A stretch of 34,718 nucleotides of DNA, taken from an uncultured Verrucomicrobiota bacterium (GTDB taxonomy: Bacteria; Verrucomicrobiota; Verrucomicrobiia; Verrucomicrobiales; Verrucomicrobiaceae). Of the stretch, positions 8,611-17,153 are shown one piece after another. Below the pieces are notes generated by a model. That model was not told the origin of the DNA. It saw nothing but the letters and a program-made list of their open reading frames with translations, and made no database searches. The translations under genes and the position numbers were made by a program. Within the stretch, counting starts at the first letter, position 1; every line of letters begins with the position of its first letter. The stretch lies in NCBI GenBank assembly GCA_903848465.1, contig CAINGK010000232.1, positions 1-34,718 on the forward strand. Direction: 5' to 3'.

Positions 8611-11280
8611 TTGCGTCCATCTGATAAATGGGATGCACTTGCGGGAACAATTCCTACTGTCAGCGCCATCTTTCCAGCCCCCTCTGCCCCTTCATTGATC
8701 TTCCAATCACAAAGCTCCTCCGCCACGGCCACTCCCGTCTCTCCTCGGGCCGTGATACCGCGTCTGGATGGTCCTGATTCGCAGGGGCATTACGATGAAC
8801 TGCGGGATGCCAGCGGCAAGGTGCGGGGGCATTACGAGCCGGTCATCGCCGATCTCCAGCGGCGAGATGCCGCCGGAGTCAAACGACTGGCGGACACCGC
8901 CCGCCGCCTACTGGCGGAGCGCGGTGTCACCTTCAACATCTACGATGACAAAGGTCTGGACACGCCGTGGCACATGGACCCGGTGCCGTTCGTCATCTCG
9001 GCGCGCGAATGGGAGGGCATCGAAAAGGCGCTGATTCAGCGTGCGACGCTGCTGAATGCGATTTTGAACGACAGCTATGGCCCGCAGCAGTTGATCCGCG
9101 ATGGCAGCATGCCTGCGGCGCTCGTGCTCGCCCAGCCCGGCTACATTCGCCCCTGCCACGGCATCAAGCTGCCGAACGCCAAACCGCTGCAGGTGTATGG
9201 CGCAGACCTCGCGCGTTCGCCGGACGGCCAGTGGTGGGTCATTTCTGACCGCTCCCAGATTCCGACCGGTTCCGGCTACGCGCTGGAAAACCGCCTGATC
9301 ACTTCGAGGCTGCTGCCAGACGTGTTTCGTGATGCGCGCGTGCGTCGGCTCGCTGGCTTCTTCCGCCAGATGCAGCAGTCGCTGGCCGCACTGGCACCGC
9401 GCCCGGTGGAGGAGCCACGGGTCGTGCTGCTGACGCCCGGGCCGTACAATGAAACCTACTTTGAGCAGGCCTACTTGGCTCGCTATCTCGGTTACACACT
9501 GGTGGAAGGTGAAGACCTCACTGTTCGCGATGACCGGGTCTATCTCAAGACGCTCAACGGTCTGGAACAGGTGGATGTGATCCTGCGCCGGGTGGATGAC
9601 GATTTCTGCGATCCGCTGGAGTTGCGCAACGACTCCATGCTTGGCGTTCCTGGGCTGGTACGAGCGGTGCGGGCTGGCAATGTGGCGCTGGGAAATGCGC
9701 TTGGCTCCGGCTTGGTCGAGGCTCCGGCGCTGATGGCCTTCCTGCCTGGTTTGTGCCGCAAACTGCTGGGTTCGGAGTTGCTCATGCCTTCCGTGGCCAC
9801 CTGGTGGTGCGGGCAGGAGCGGCCCCGTGGCGAAGTGGAGAAAAATCTCGACCGGCTGGTCATCAAGAGCGCCTTCCGGGTGCGCGGGCGTGAAGCTTGT
9901 TTTGGGGGGCGGCTCAGCCCTGCCCAGCGTGCCGCCCTGGCTGAACGCATGCGCTTTGCGCCGGACCGCTGGGCAGCGCAGGAGAAGATCTCATTTTCCA
10001 CCGCGCCGATGTGGGAGGACGGGCATCTTGTACACAAGCCGGTGAGCGTGCGGGTGTACCTCGTCGCCACCAAGGATGGCTACATGGTCATGCCGGGTGC
10101 TTTGACCCGCGTGGCCGCCACGATGGATTCACCGCTGGTGTCCATGCAGAAAGGCGGCACCAGCAAAGACACCTGGGTGCTCAGCGACGGGCCGGTGGAA
10201 AACGTCACGCTGCTATCCATCACCCGCACTCCGGTGGAACTCCGCCGTACGGGTCATAATCTCGGCAGCCGCGTGGCCAATCATCTCTACTGGCTCGGAC
10301 GCTATGCAGAACGTGCGGAATCCAGCGCCCGCCTGTTGCGTTCGACCCTGCTGCGTTGTTCGCCGGAAAGCGGCATGAGCGAGACCCCCTTGCTACTTCC
10401 CCTGCTGGAGGCGTTGAAGAGTCTCACCGTCCTGGATGATGTGCCGGATGCCGCCGCGCTGGCCTCCCAGCAGGAGCAGTTGGAGGCCCGGCTGCTGGAG
10501 GCGGTGTTTGATGCGAACCATCCCACCAGCCTGCGTTCGAGCGTGGCACATATTCAGCGTATCGGCGTTTTGCTACGGGATCGAATTTCGGTCGATACCT
10601 GGCGCATCATTAGCCAGTTGGGCGACGCCTTGGACAACTATGACAATACGCCGAGCGTCACGCCGATGTCTGATGCGTTGAACGTGCTCACCCGCGTCAT
10701 CCTCGAACTCGCCTCCTTCCATGGTCTGGCGAAGGAAAACATGACGCGCGCCCAGGGCTGGATGTTTCTGGACATGGGCCACCGCATCGAGCGCACGGTG
10801 TACATCTGCGAGCTGCTGCGGGCCGGACTGCGCAGTGCCGATGCAGAAAATCCGAGTTTGCTGGAGGCCATTCTGGAAGTGGGGGACAGCACCATCACCT
10901 ACCGCAACCGCTACAGCCTGCTGCCGCAGCTTGCCGCTGTGTACGACCTGCTCATGCTGGATGATCTGAACCCGCGTGGCCTGCGCTTCCAGTTTGAACG
11001 TATCCGCCAGCAGTTCGAGCACCTGCCCCATGAGCAGAACTCGGCGCTGCTCACGCCGGCGATGCGCGTGTTTCTGGAAAACAGCACCCGGTTGCAGTTG
11101 TGTGACCCCACCGAGCTGGCCCGCGTCGAGCCGGGTGCCTGGGCGCAGACCCAGGTGGCCAGACTGCTCACACAGCTCATTGAAGCGATGCCGCTACTCA
11201 ATGATGCGCTGACCGCCGGCTACTTCTCGCACTCCACCATCAGCAGCGAAGCAGCGCCTGCTGAAACAACACCCGCGTGA
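8611..11280 (+). CDS. Circularly permuted ATP-grasp fused to alpha-E domain
   Basis: Predicted amidoligase of 889 residues. Residues about 60-530 are a circularly permuted ATP-grasp (DUF404/DUF407 type): YDELRDASGKVRGHYEPV at the front, VVLLTPGPYNETYFEQ near 271, the acidic RRVDDDFCDP near 330, and SKDTWVLSDG near 518. From residue 551 (LGSRVANHLYWLGRYAERAE) to the end is an all-helical alpha-E (DUF403) domain. The same two domains are separate proteins at 12233 and 13721. The start is uncertain: TTG 8611 gives the longest product, its first 45 residues look poorly conserved, and later TTG or GTG codons (about 8694, 8750) are possible; none has a good ribosome site. It overlaps the next transglutaminase by one base. 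The product is unknown; peptide-bond or amide formation is the family inference. Confidence 0.88.
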   Translation: MRPSDKWDALAGTIPTVSAIFPAPSAPSLIFQSQSSSATATPVSPRAVIPRLDGPDSQGHYDELRDASGKVRGHYEPVIADLQRRDAAGVKRLADTARRLLAERGVTFNIYDDKGLDTPWHMDPVPFVISAREWEGIEKALIQRATLLNAILNDSYGPQQLIRDGSMPAALVLAQPGYIRPCHGIKLPNAKPLQVYGADLARSPDGQWWVISDRSQIPTGSGYALENRLITSRLLPDVFRDARVRRLAGFFRQMQQSLAALAPRPVEEPRVVLLTPGPYNETYFEQAYLARYLGYTLVEGEDLTVRDDRVYLKTLNGLEQVDVILRRVDDDFCDPLELRNDSMLGVPGLVRAVRAGNVALGNALGSGLVEAPALMAFLPGLCRKLLGSELLMPSVATWWCGQERPRGEVEKNLDRLVIKSAFRVRGREACFGGRLSPAQRAALAERMRFAPDRWAAQEKISFSTAPMWEDGHLVHKPVSVRVYLVATKDGYMVMPGALTRVAATMDSPLVSMQKGGTSKDTWVLSDGPVENVTLLSITRTPVELRRTGHNLGSRVANHLYWLGRYAERAESSARLLRSTLLRCSPESGMSETPLLLPLLEALKSLTVLDDVPDAAALASQQEQLEARLLEAVFDANHPTSLRSSVAHIQRIGVLLRDRISVDTWRIISQLGDALDNYDNTPSVTPMSDALNVLTRVILELASFHGLAKENMTRAQGWMFLDMGHRIERTVYICELLRAGLRSADAENPSLLEAILEVGDSTITYRNRYSLLPQLAAVYDLLMLDDLNPRGLRFQFERIRQQFEHLPHEQNSALLTPAMRVFLENSTRLQLCDPTELARVEPGAWAQTQVARLLTQLIEAMPLLNDALTAGYFSHSTISSEAAPAETTPA

Positions 11281-12158
11281 TGAACTACCGCATCACCCAT
11301 CGCACGACGTATGCCTACAGCTCGAAGGTGGTCGTGTCGCATCATGCCGCCCGGCTGCGCCCGCGTGACACGGAGACGCAGCGCTGCCTGGAATTCAGCC
11401 TGAGTTTTGACCCAGAACCGGATCTGCTCACCGAGCACACGGATTCCTTCGGCAACCAGGTCGCCTGCTTCTCCGTGCAGAAGTTGCACAACCAATTTGA
11501 AGTCATCTCGCGCAGCTACGTCTCGCTGGTGCCGGTGTTGCAGCCTGATCCGCTGCAAACGCCAGCTTGGGAAGCCGTAGCAGCGATGTTTCGTGATCCC
11601 GTGGCGGTGGATCTGCTGGACCCCTGCCAGTTCGTATTTGGCAGCCCACTACTGCTGCACGAGATGCCGCTGCGTGATTTTGCACTGCCCAGTTTCACCA
11701 AAGGCCGCCCGGTGCTGGCTGCCGCCGCTGATCTTTGCCGCCGCATTTATCGTGAGTTTGTCTTTGATCCCAAGGCGACCACGATCAGCACGCCGCTGAA
11801 TGAAGTGCTGGAAAAAAAGCGCGGTGTCTGCCAGGACTTCGCACATCTCGCCATTGCCAGCCTGCGTGCGATGGGGCTGCCCGCACGCTACATCAGCGGC
11901 TACCTGCGCACGCATCCGCCTGCGGGCAAACCTCGGCTCCAGGGTGTCGATGCCTCGCATGCCTGGGCGTCCTGCTTTGTGCCCGGCTTTGGCTGGGTGG
12001 ATTTCGACCCCACCAACAACTGCTTCACTTCGCTGGATCACATCACGGTGGCCATCGGGCGTGATTTCTCGGATGTCAGCCCCGTGCGTGGCATCATCAC
12101 GGGTGGTGGCAAGCACAGCGTGGGTGTCGGTGTGGATGTCGAACCGGTGGGTGCCTGA
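11280..12158 (+). CDS. Transglutaminase family protein
   Basis: A cytoplasmic papain-like fold protein of 292 residues. The N-terminal beta domain starts MNYRITHRTTYAYSSKV, the signature of bacterial transglutaminase N-terminal regions. The core has Cys184 (KRGVCQDFAHL), His227 (DASHAWASCF) and Asp243 (DFDPTNN). ATG 11280 shares its A with the TGA of the preceding gene, which suggests translational coupling; GTG 11277 is an alternative. In these clusters the enzymes are thought to hydrolyse or transfer amide bonds in the product of the ATP-grasp partner. This is the second of three paralogous transglutaminase domains here. Confidence 0.9.
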   Translation: MNYRITHRTTYAYSSKVVVSHHAARLRPRDTETQRCLEFSLSFDPEPDLLTEHTDSFGNQVACFSVQKLHNQFEVISRSYVSLVPVLQPDPLQTPAWEAVAAMFRDPVAVDLLDPCQFVFGSPLLLHEMPLRDFALPSFTKGRPVLAAAADLCRRIYREFVFDPKATTISTPLNEVLEKKRGVCQDFAHLAIASLRAMGLPARYISGYLRTHPPAGKPRLQGVDASHAWASCFVPGFGWVDFDPTNNCFTSLDHITVAIGRDFSDVSPVRGIITGGGKHSVGVGVDVEPVGA

Positions 12159-12232
12159 TTCCAACCTTCCAGCCGATGTCATTTGCAAAGCTTTTAAACT
12201 CTGGCACAGGCCCTGCTAAGTAATATCATCTC

Positions 12233-13711
12233 ATGTCGTCACTGTTTAACGACTACCAACCAGAGAGCTTCTTCGACGAAGTGTTTTCCAAATCCGGGAA
12301 AGCACGTCCGCACTACGAAGCCATGCTTGATAGTGTAGGTTCACTCACTCCATCCGAATACTCCGCACGCCAGAAGGCTGTGGATGCCGCGTTCCTGCGC
12401 CAGGGCGTGACATTCACCGTCTATGGGGACGATCAAGGGACGGAACGCATCTTCCCCTTCGACCTCATGCCGCGCATCATACCGCAGCGTGAATGGGAGA
12501 CGGTGGAGGCCGGACTCATCCAGCGCATCACCGCGCTGAATCTCTTCCTCGACGACATCTACCACGGCCAGAAGATCATCGCCGACAAGGCCGTGCCCAG
12601 CGAGCTCGTGCTCTCCGCCTCGCATTACCGGCCTGAGTTCCGCGGCATCAAAGTGCCGCACGGCATCTACATCCACATCTGCGGCACCGACCTCGTGCGC
12701 GATGGCAAGGGCGACTACTACGTGCTCGAAGACAACGGCCGCTGCCCTTCCGGTGCCTCCTACATGCTGGAAAACCGCAATGCCATGAAGCGTGCCTTCC
12801 CCGGCCTGCTGCAGCAGTTGCCCGTGCGCCCGGTGGATGCCTATGGCTCCATGCTGCGTGAAACGCTCGCGCATTTGGCACCGAGTAGCGTCCTAGATCC
12901 CGTGATCGTGGTACTCACGCCCGGCATCTACAACAGCGCCTACTTCGAGCATTGCTACCTCGCCAAACAGATGGGCGTGCCGATTGTCGAAGGACGTGAC
13001 CTGATCATCCGCAATGACCGCGTGTTCATGCGCACGACCAAGGGACTGGAGCAGGTGCATGTCATCTACCGCCGCATCGACGACGATTTCCTCGACCCGC
13101 TGGTGTTCCGCAAAGACTCGCTGCTCGGTGTGCCGGGCATCATCAATGCCTATCGCAAAGGCCACGTCGCCCTAGCCAATTCCATCGGCACCGGGGTGGC
13201 CGATGACAAGGCGGTGTATGCGCTGGTACCGAAGATGATCAAATATTACCTCGATCAGGACCCGATCCTGCCAAACGTGACGACGCATCTGGGGGTTGAT
13301 CCCAAAGAATGCTCCTACATCCTCGACAACCTCGACAAGCTTGTGGTCAAAGCCGTGAATGAGTCCGGCGGCTACGGCATGCTCATGGGGCCGCACGCTT
13401 CCAAAAAGGAACGCTCCGAATTTGGCGAGCGCATCCGGAAGAACCCGCGCAACTACATCGCCCAGCCCGTACTTCAGCTCTCACGCCATCCCGTGTTCGT
13501 CGATGATCATTTTGAAGGCAGGCACATCGACCTGCGCCCCTATGTGCTGTGTGGTGACCGCGTGCGCGTCGTTCCTGGCGGGCTTACCCGCGTGGCGCTC
13601 AAAAAAGGCTCGCTCGTCGTGAACTCCTCGCAGGGCGGTGGCAGCAAAGACACCTGGGTTCTCTGGGATGACCCGCTCACCATGCCTGCCGAACCTACAC
13701 CCGCCGCCTGA
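12233..13711 (+). CDS. Circularly permuted ATP-grasp protein (DUF404/DUF407)
   Basis: A standalone circularly permuted ATP-grasp of 492 residues, the usual length for the unfused form. It starts near YDEVF-like SFFDEVFSKSGKARPHYEAM, then has VIVVLTPGIYNSAYFEHCYLA, YRRIDDDFLDPLVFRKDSLL and SKDTWVLWDDP near the C-terminus, each matching the fused paralogue at 8611. Expected role: ATP-dependent amide or peptide ligation; substrate unknown. It begins 74 bases after the transglutaminase stop, and the alpha-E gene follows after 9 bases, so these two form the split copy of the fused protein. No Shine-Dalgarno. Confidence 0.92.
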   Translation: MSSLFNDYQPESFFDEVFSKSGKARPHYEAMLDSVGSLTPSEYSARQKAVDAAFLRQGVTFTVYGDDQGTERIFPFDLMPRIIPQREWETVEAGLIQRITALNLFLDDIYHGQKIIADKAVPSELVLSASHYRPEFRGIKVPHGIYIHICGTDLVRDGKGDYYVLEDNGRCPSGASYMLENRNAMKRAFPGLLQQLPVRPVDAYGSMLRETLAHLAPSSVLDPVIVVLTPGIYNSAYFEHCYLAKQMGVPIVEGRDLIIRNDRVFMRTTKGLEQVHVIYRRIDDDFLDPLVFRKDSLLGVPGIINAYRKGHVALANSIGTGVADDKAVYALVPKMIKYYLDQDPILPNVTTHLGVDPKECSYILDNLDKLVVKAVNESGGYGMLMGPHASKKERSEFGERIRKNPRNYIAQPVLQLSRHPVFVDDHFEGRHIDLRPYVLCGDRVRVVPGGLTRVALKKGSLVVNSSQGGGSKDTWVLWDDPLTMPAEPTPAA

Positions 13712-13720
13712 TCACACGCC

Positions 13721-14776
13721 ATGCTTAGCCGAGTCGCAGACAGCATTTACTGGATGGCACGCTATGTCGAGCGTGCGGAAAACCTCTCACGCCTCCTGCT
13801 TTCTACGCAGGATCTCCTGCTGGATGCCGGAGCCGAGGGCGTGGATGAAGCGCAGTTTTGGCAACCCCTGCTCGCCACCACGGGCGATGAAGAGGCCTAC
13901 TCCAAGCTGCATAAAAAAATCAAAGGCAAGGACGTCGTCGAATTCTTGGCCCTGCGAGCGGACAATCCGAATTCGATGCTCAACAGCATCCGGGCCGCGC
14001 GTGAGAATGCACGGACGGTGCGGGATCAAATCTCCGATGAAATCTGGGAGTCGCTGAACTCGCTGCGGCTGTTCGTCGAATCTGCCGAAGGCAAGACGAC
14101 GCACCGCATGCAGAGTGCCGCATTTTATGAGCGTGTGCTGCGCGGCTCCTACCAGTTTCAAGGCATCGCAGATTCCACCACGCCACGGGGTGAGATTTGG
14201 CACTTTCTCCGACTCGGCACCTGCCTGGAGCGTGCAGACAAGATGTCCCGCCTGCTGGACACCTGCTCTGGGTTATCCCTCGAACTGCCGCCCCATGCAC
14301 AGGCCAGGCCGCTGCGCTGGGCCGCGCTGCTGCGTTCCTGCTCGGCATGGCATGCGTTCCAGGCGCAACACCGCCGTCTCGATCCCTCCAGAATCATCGC
14401 TTATCTGCTGCTCGACGAGACTTTCCCACGCTCCATCGCCTGCTGCGTCGCAGAAGCTCAAGCCGCCCTACAGTCGCTCTGTGACGATGCCGGGCTGCAA
14501 GGCATGCCTGCGCCGCTGCGCCATGTGGGACGTCTGCGCGCCGATCTGGCCTACACCACCGTTGAAGAAGTGCTCGCTACCGGTCTGCACGAATACATCG
14601 ACGATTTGCAGTCACGCCTGAATCAAATAGGCGAGGCCATCTTCCAAACTTTCGTTCAGCACTCGGAAGTCTCCCAACTGCCCGAGGAAGCCCCGGTGGA
14701 AAGCACGGCTTCGGGCGCCTACCATGCCCATGCGGACGAGGATCTCCAAGTCCAACAACAGCAGCAGCAGCAATAA
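13721..14776 (+). CDS. Alpha-E domain protein (DUF403) with polyglutamine tail
   Basis: An all-helical protein of 351 residues. It starts MLSRVADSIYWMARYVERAE, the alpha-E signature also found at residue 551 of the fused protein. Alpha-E proteins nearly always accompany circularly permuted ATP-grasp proteins; their own activity is not established. The C-terminus DLQVQQQQQQQ ends in seven glutamines from CAA/CAG codons at 14753-14773, an unusual low-complexity extension prone to slippage. It lies 9 bases after the ATP-grasp stop and 30 bases before the third transglutaminase, so one transcript is likely. Confidence 0.9.
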   Translation: MLSRVADSIYWMARYVERAENLSRLLLSTQDLLLDAGAEGVDEAQFWQPLLATTGDEEAYSKLHKKIKGKDVVEFLALRADNPNSMLNSIRAARENARTVRDQISDEIWESLNSLRLFVESAEGKTTHRMQSAAFYERVLRGSYQFQGIADSTTPRGEIWHFLRLGTCLERADKMSRLLDTCSGLSLELPPHAQARPLRWAALLRSCSAWHAFQAQHRRLDPSRIIAYLLLDETFPRSIACCVAEAQAALQSLCDDAGLQGMPAPLRHVGRLRADLAYTTVEEVLATGLHEYIDDLQSRLNQIGEAIFQTFVQHSEVSQLPEEAPVESTASGAYHAHADEDLQVQQQQQQQ

Positions 14777-14806
14777 CCACTTCGTTGGCACCCCCTGCTG
14801 CACGCC

Positions 14807-15658
14807 ATGCGCTTTCGAGTTTTCCACCGCACGCGTTACGCCTACCGTGCGCCGGTGTGTGACAACTACAACGAAGTACGACTGCGGCCCGTCACAGACG
14901 ACAAGTCCCGCCTCGAGTTTTTCCTGCTGAATGTCAAGCCGCCGGCGCGGTTGCAGCACTTTCGGGACAACTGGCTCAACTACGTCCACTACTTTGATAT
15001 TGCAGAGCCGCACACGGATTTGATCATCGAGTCCCAATCAACCATTAACACGACCAACCCTTACCAGGATGGCAAGCCGCTCGGAGTGCGCTTTGAAGCG
15101 CTTAAAAGTGGGATGGACGAAATGGTCGCGCCGTTTTTGGGCGACAGTTGCTATATAGAAATCACGCCTGAAGTCTGGCGGCTGGGCATCGACATCCGCA
15201 ATGGGAACGACGACATCTTTGCAACTGCCGAGGCGGTGATGCATCACATCTTTCACGGGTGGAAATATGCGCCGAGCAGCACCACCGCTTCCACCCACAT
15301 GAGGGAGGTTCTGGAGAAAAAGCAAGGTGTCTGCCAGGACTTTGCGCATCTCATGATCGGCATCTGCCGTTCGTTGGGCATTCCGGCCCGCTACATCAGC
15401 GGTTATCTCTACAACGGCCCCGATTCGCACCTGCGCGGAGCGCAGGCCTCCCACGCCTGGTGCGAAGTACACATCCCCGGCAAAGGTTGGTTCGGCTTCG
15501 ACCCCACCAACGCCACCTTGGCTGACGAGCGCCACATCAAAATCGCCACCGGCCGAGATTATCAGGATGCCGCCCCAGTTTCCGGCCATTTCGACGGTCC
15601 CCCCGGAGCCACTTCCGCGCTCCATGTCGAACTGGAGGTCCGGCGGATCGAAGGTTGA
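14807..15658 (+). CDS. Transglutaminase family protein
   Basis: A papain-like fold protein of 283 residues. The N-terminal beta domain starts MRFRVFHRTRYAYRAPV; the catalytic triad is Cys176 (KQGVCQDFAHLM), His216 (QASHAWCEVHIPGKGW) and Asp232 (GFDPTNA). It is closer in layout to the standard DUF403-associated transglutaminase than to the DUF2126 fusion. It closes the cluster; the next gene, kdsA, starts 134 bases downstream and belongs to another pathway. Like its paralogues it may be a transferase or a protease/amidase. Confidence 0.92.
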   Translation: MRFRVFHRTRYAYRAPVCDNYNEVRLRPVTDDKSRLEFFLLNVKPPARLQHFRDNWLNYVHYFDIAEPHTDLIIESQSTINTTNPYQDGKPLGVRFEALKSGMDEMVAPFLGDSCYIEITPEVWRLGIDIRNGNDDIFATAEAVMHHIFHGWKYAPSSTTASTHMREVLEKKQGVCQDFAHLMIGICRSLGIPARYISGYLYNGPDSHLRGAQASHAWCEVHIPGKGWFGFDPTNATLADERHIKIATGRDYQDAAPVSGHFDGPPGATSALHVELEVRRIEG

Positions 15659-15753
15659 AGAGAGGTCAGAATCTTCCGTTGTCTTTCCTTTCCGAGTCCG
15701 CTACATTTCTACCATAGCGGGCCGCGTAACGGGGTTGGAGAACTTTCAAAACC

Positions 15754-15779
15754 GATTCTGGAGCGAGGCTTCCAGAATC
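15754..15779 (+). promoter_or_regulatory. Perfect 9-bp inverted repeat upstream of kdsA
   Basis: GATTCTGGA (15754-15762) and TCCAGAATC (15771-15779) form a perfect stem with an 8-base loop, followed by an A/T-rich stretch and the kdsA ATG at 15793. It could be a weak terminator of the transglutaminase cluster, an operator, or a 5' UTR hairpin on the kdsA mRNA. The T-run after it is interrupted, so a classical terminator is uncertain. Confidence 0.4.
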
Positions 15780-15792
15780 AAATTTAAGTTTT

Positions 15793-16629
15793 ATGGGGTC
15801 ATTCTCTCTTCCGGTGGTGAAAATAGGGTCGGTGTCGATGGATGGCACGGAACCCGTGTTTATGCTTGGCCCTTGCGTGATCGAGAGCGAGGAATTCATC
15901 TGGAGTGTGGCCGAACAACTGGGTGCCATGGCGCAGCAGTACGGCTGGCGCTGGATTTTCAAAGCCTCCTACGACAAGGCCAACCGCAGCGCGATCTCCT
16001 CCTACCGTGGCCTGGGATGTGAAGCTGGCTGCAAGCTGCTGGCCCAGATTGGCGCGAAGCTCGGCGTGCCGGTGACCACGGACGTTCACAGTGTCGAAGA
16101 AGCCAGGCAGGCGGCCGAACACATTGATCTCCTCCAAATCCCCGCCTTTCTCTGCCGCCAGACTGATCTGATCCTCGCCGCAGGTGAAACAGGCCGTGCG
16201 GTGAATGTCAAAAAAGGCCAGTTTCTGGCCCCGTGGGATGTGCGCAACATTGGCGACAAACTGGTCAGCTCCGGCTGCCAGAACCTCATGTTTACCGAGC
16301 GTGGCACCACCTTTGGCTACAACAACCTCGTGGCCGACATGCGCTCCCTCTACTGGATGCGGGAACTCGGCTACCGCGTGGTGATGGATGCCACCCACAG
16401 TGTGCAGCGCCCCGGCGGACTCGGGACAGCCACTGGCGGCGATGGCAAACTGGCACCCGTGCTCGCACGTGCGGCGGTGGCCACTGGGTGTGACGGCGTT
16501 TTCATGGAAACGCACCCTGATCCAGCCAAGGCCTTTTCAGACGGCCCCAATCAAATCCCCCTTTCGCAGATCGCGGAAGTGGTGGAAACCTTGCGGAAGA
16601 TTCATGGCCTCGTTCGTGACATCATTTGA
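15793..16629 (+). CDS. kdsA: 3-deoxy-8-phosphooctulonate synthase, metal-dependent class
   Basis: Condenses phosphoenolpyruvate with arabinose 5-phosphate to Kdo-8-phosphate, the first committed step to the Kdo of the LPS inner core, in the cytoplasm. At 278 residues it has normal length. Motifs: LGPCVIESEE, FKASYDKANRSA, DVHSVEEA, ERGTTFGYNNLVADM and DATHSVQRPGG. Cys28, His202, Glu239 and Asp250 sit at a constant +17 offset from the four metal ligands of the Aquifex enzyme (Cys11, His185, Glu222, Asp233), so this is the metallo form; the metal-free enterobacterial form has Asn at the Cys position. It overlaps lptC by 26 bases and heads the LPS operon. Confidence 0.96.
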   Translation: MGSFSLPVVKIGSVSMDGTEPVFMLGPCVIESEEFIWSVAEQLGAMAQQYGWRWIFKASYDKANRSAISSYRGLGCEAGCKLLAQIGAKLGVPVTTDVHSVEEARQAAEHIDLLQIPAFLCRQTDLILAAGETGRAVNVKKGQFLAPWDVRNIGDKLVSSGCQNLMFTERGTTFGYNNLVADMRSLYWMRELGYRVVMDATHSVQRPGGLGTATGGDGKLAPVLARAAVATGCDGVFMETHPDPAKAFSDGPNQIPLSQIAEVVETLRKIHGLVRDII

Positions 16630-17152
16630 GCGGCTGTACCGCCGCAGACTCGCGATTTCCATCACGCTCGGTGTGGTGGCGGGTCTCGTCATGTTTGCTA
16701 CTGCCCAGCAGCCGGAGCAGTCAGACTCGGGCATCGGCGCCTTTCTACAGATGGTGCCACCAGGGGCGGTGAACCGGGGCGCGATCATCCCGTCCTTCGA
16801 CGCCGTTGGCCGCCGCACCTCGCTCATCACGGCAGACATGCTGCGCCGGGTGGATGACGAACGCCTCTACGCCGAAAAGCTGGTGGTGCAGATGTTCAAT
16901 CCCGATCCGAAAAACGATGTCCGCATCGACCTGAAGACCGCATTTTATCAAATGGCCGGGGGTGGCGTGCTGCGCAGCATGGAGCGCAGCCGCGTGAGCC
17001 GCGCCGACTTTGAGATCGAAGGCGATAGCCTCATCTTTGACACCGCAAAAAACCAGGGACGCATGACAGGAAACATCCACATGGTGATCTTTGACAGCAG
17101 CGCTCTCAGCGGCGAGGTACCGCCCCCCTCTGAATCACGCCCCACCAAGTGA
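16604..17152 (+). CDS. lptC: LptC-like LPS export protein
   Basis: A protein of 182 residues with a positively charged start (FERLYRRRLA), one membrane helix (about 18-35) and a periplasmic remainder. It is placed exactly between kdsA and lptA-lptB, where LptC is expected: the bitopic subunit that passes LPS from the LptBFG ATPase to LptA. The sequence after the helix (residues VVQMFNPDPKNDVRIDLKTAFYQ) has the alternating beta pattern of the LptC/OstA fold, but similarity to textbook LptC is weak, so the name rests mostly on context. ATG 16604 lies inside the end of kdsA; the longer upstream open frame is a shadow of kdsA. LptF and LptG are not in the window. Confidence 0.6.
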   Translation: MASFVTSFERLYRRRLAISITLGVVAGLVMFATAQQPEQSDSGIGAFLQMVPPGAVNRGAIIPSFDAVGRRTSLITADMLRRVDDERLYAEKLVVQMFNPDPKNDVRIDLKTAFYQMAGGGVLRSMERSRVSRADFEIEGDSLIFDTAKNQGRMTGNIHMVIFDSSALSGEVPPPSESRPTK

Positions 17153-17153
17153 C

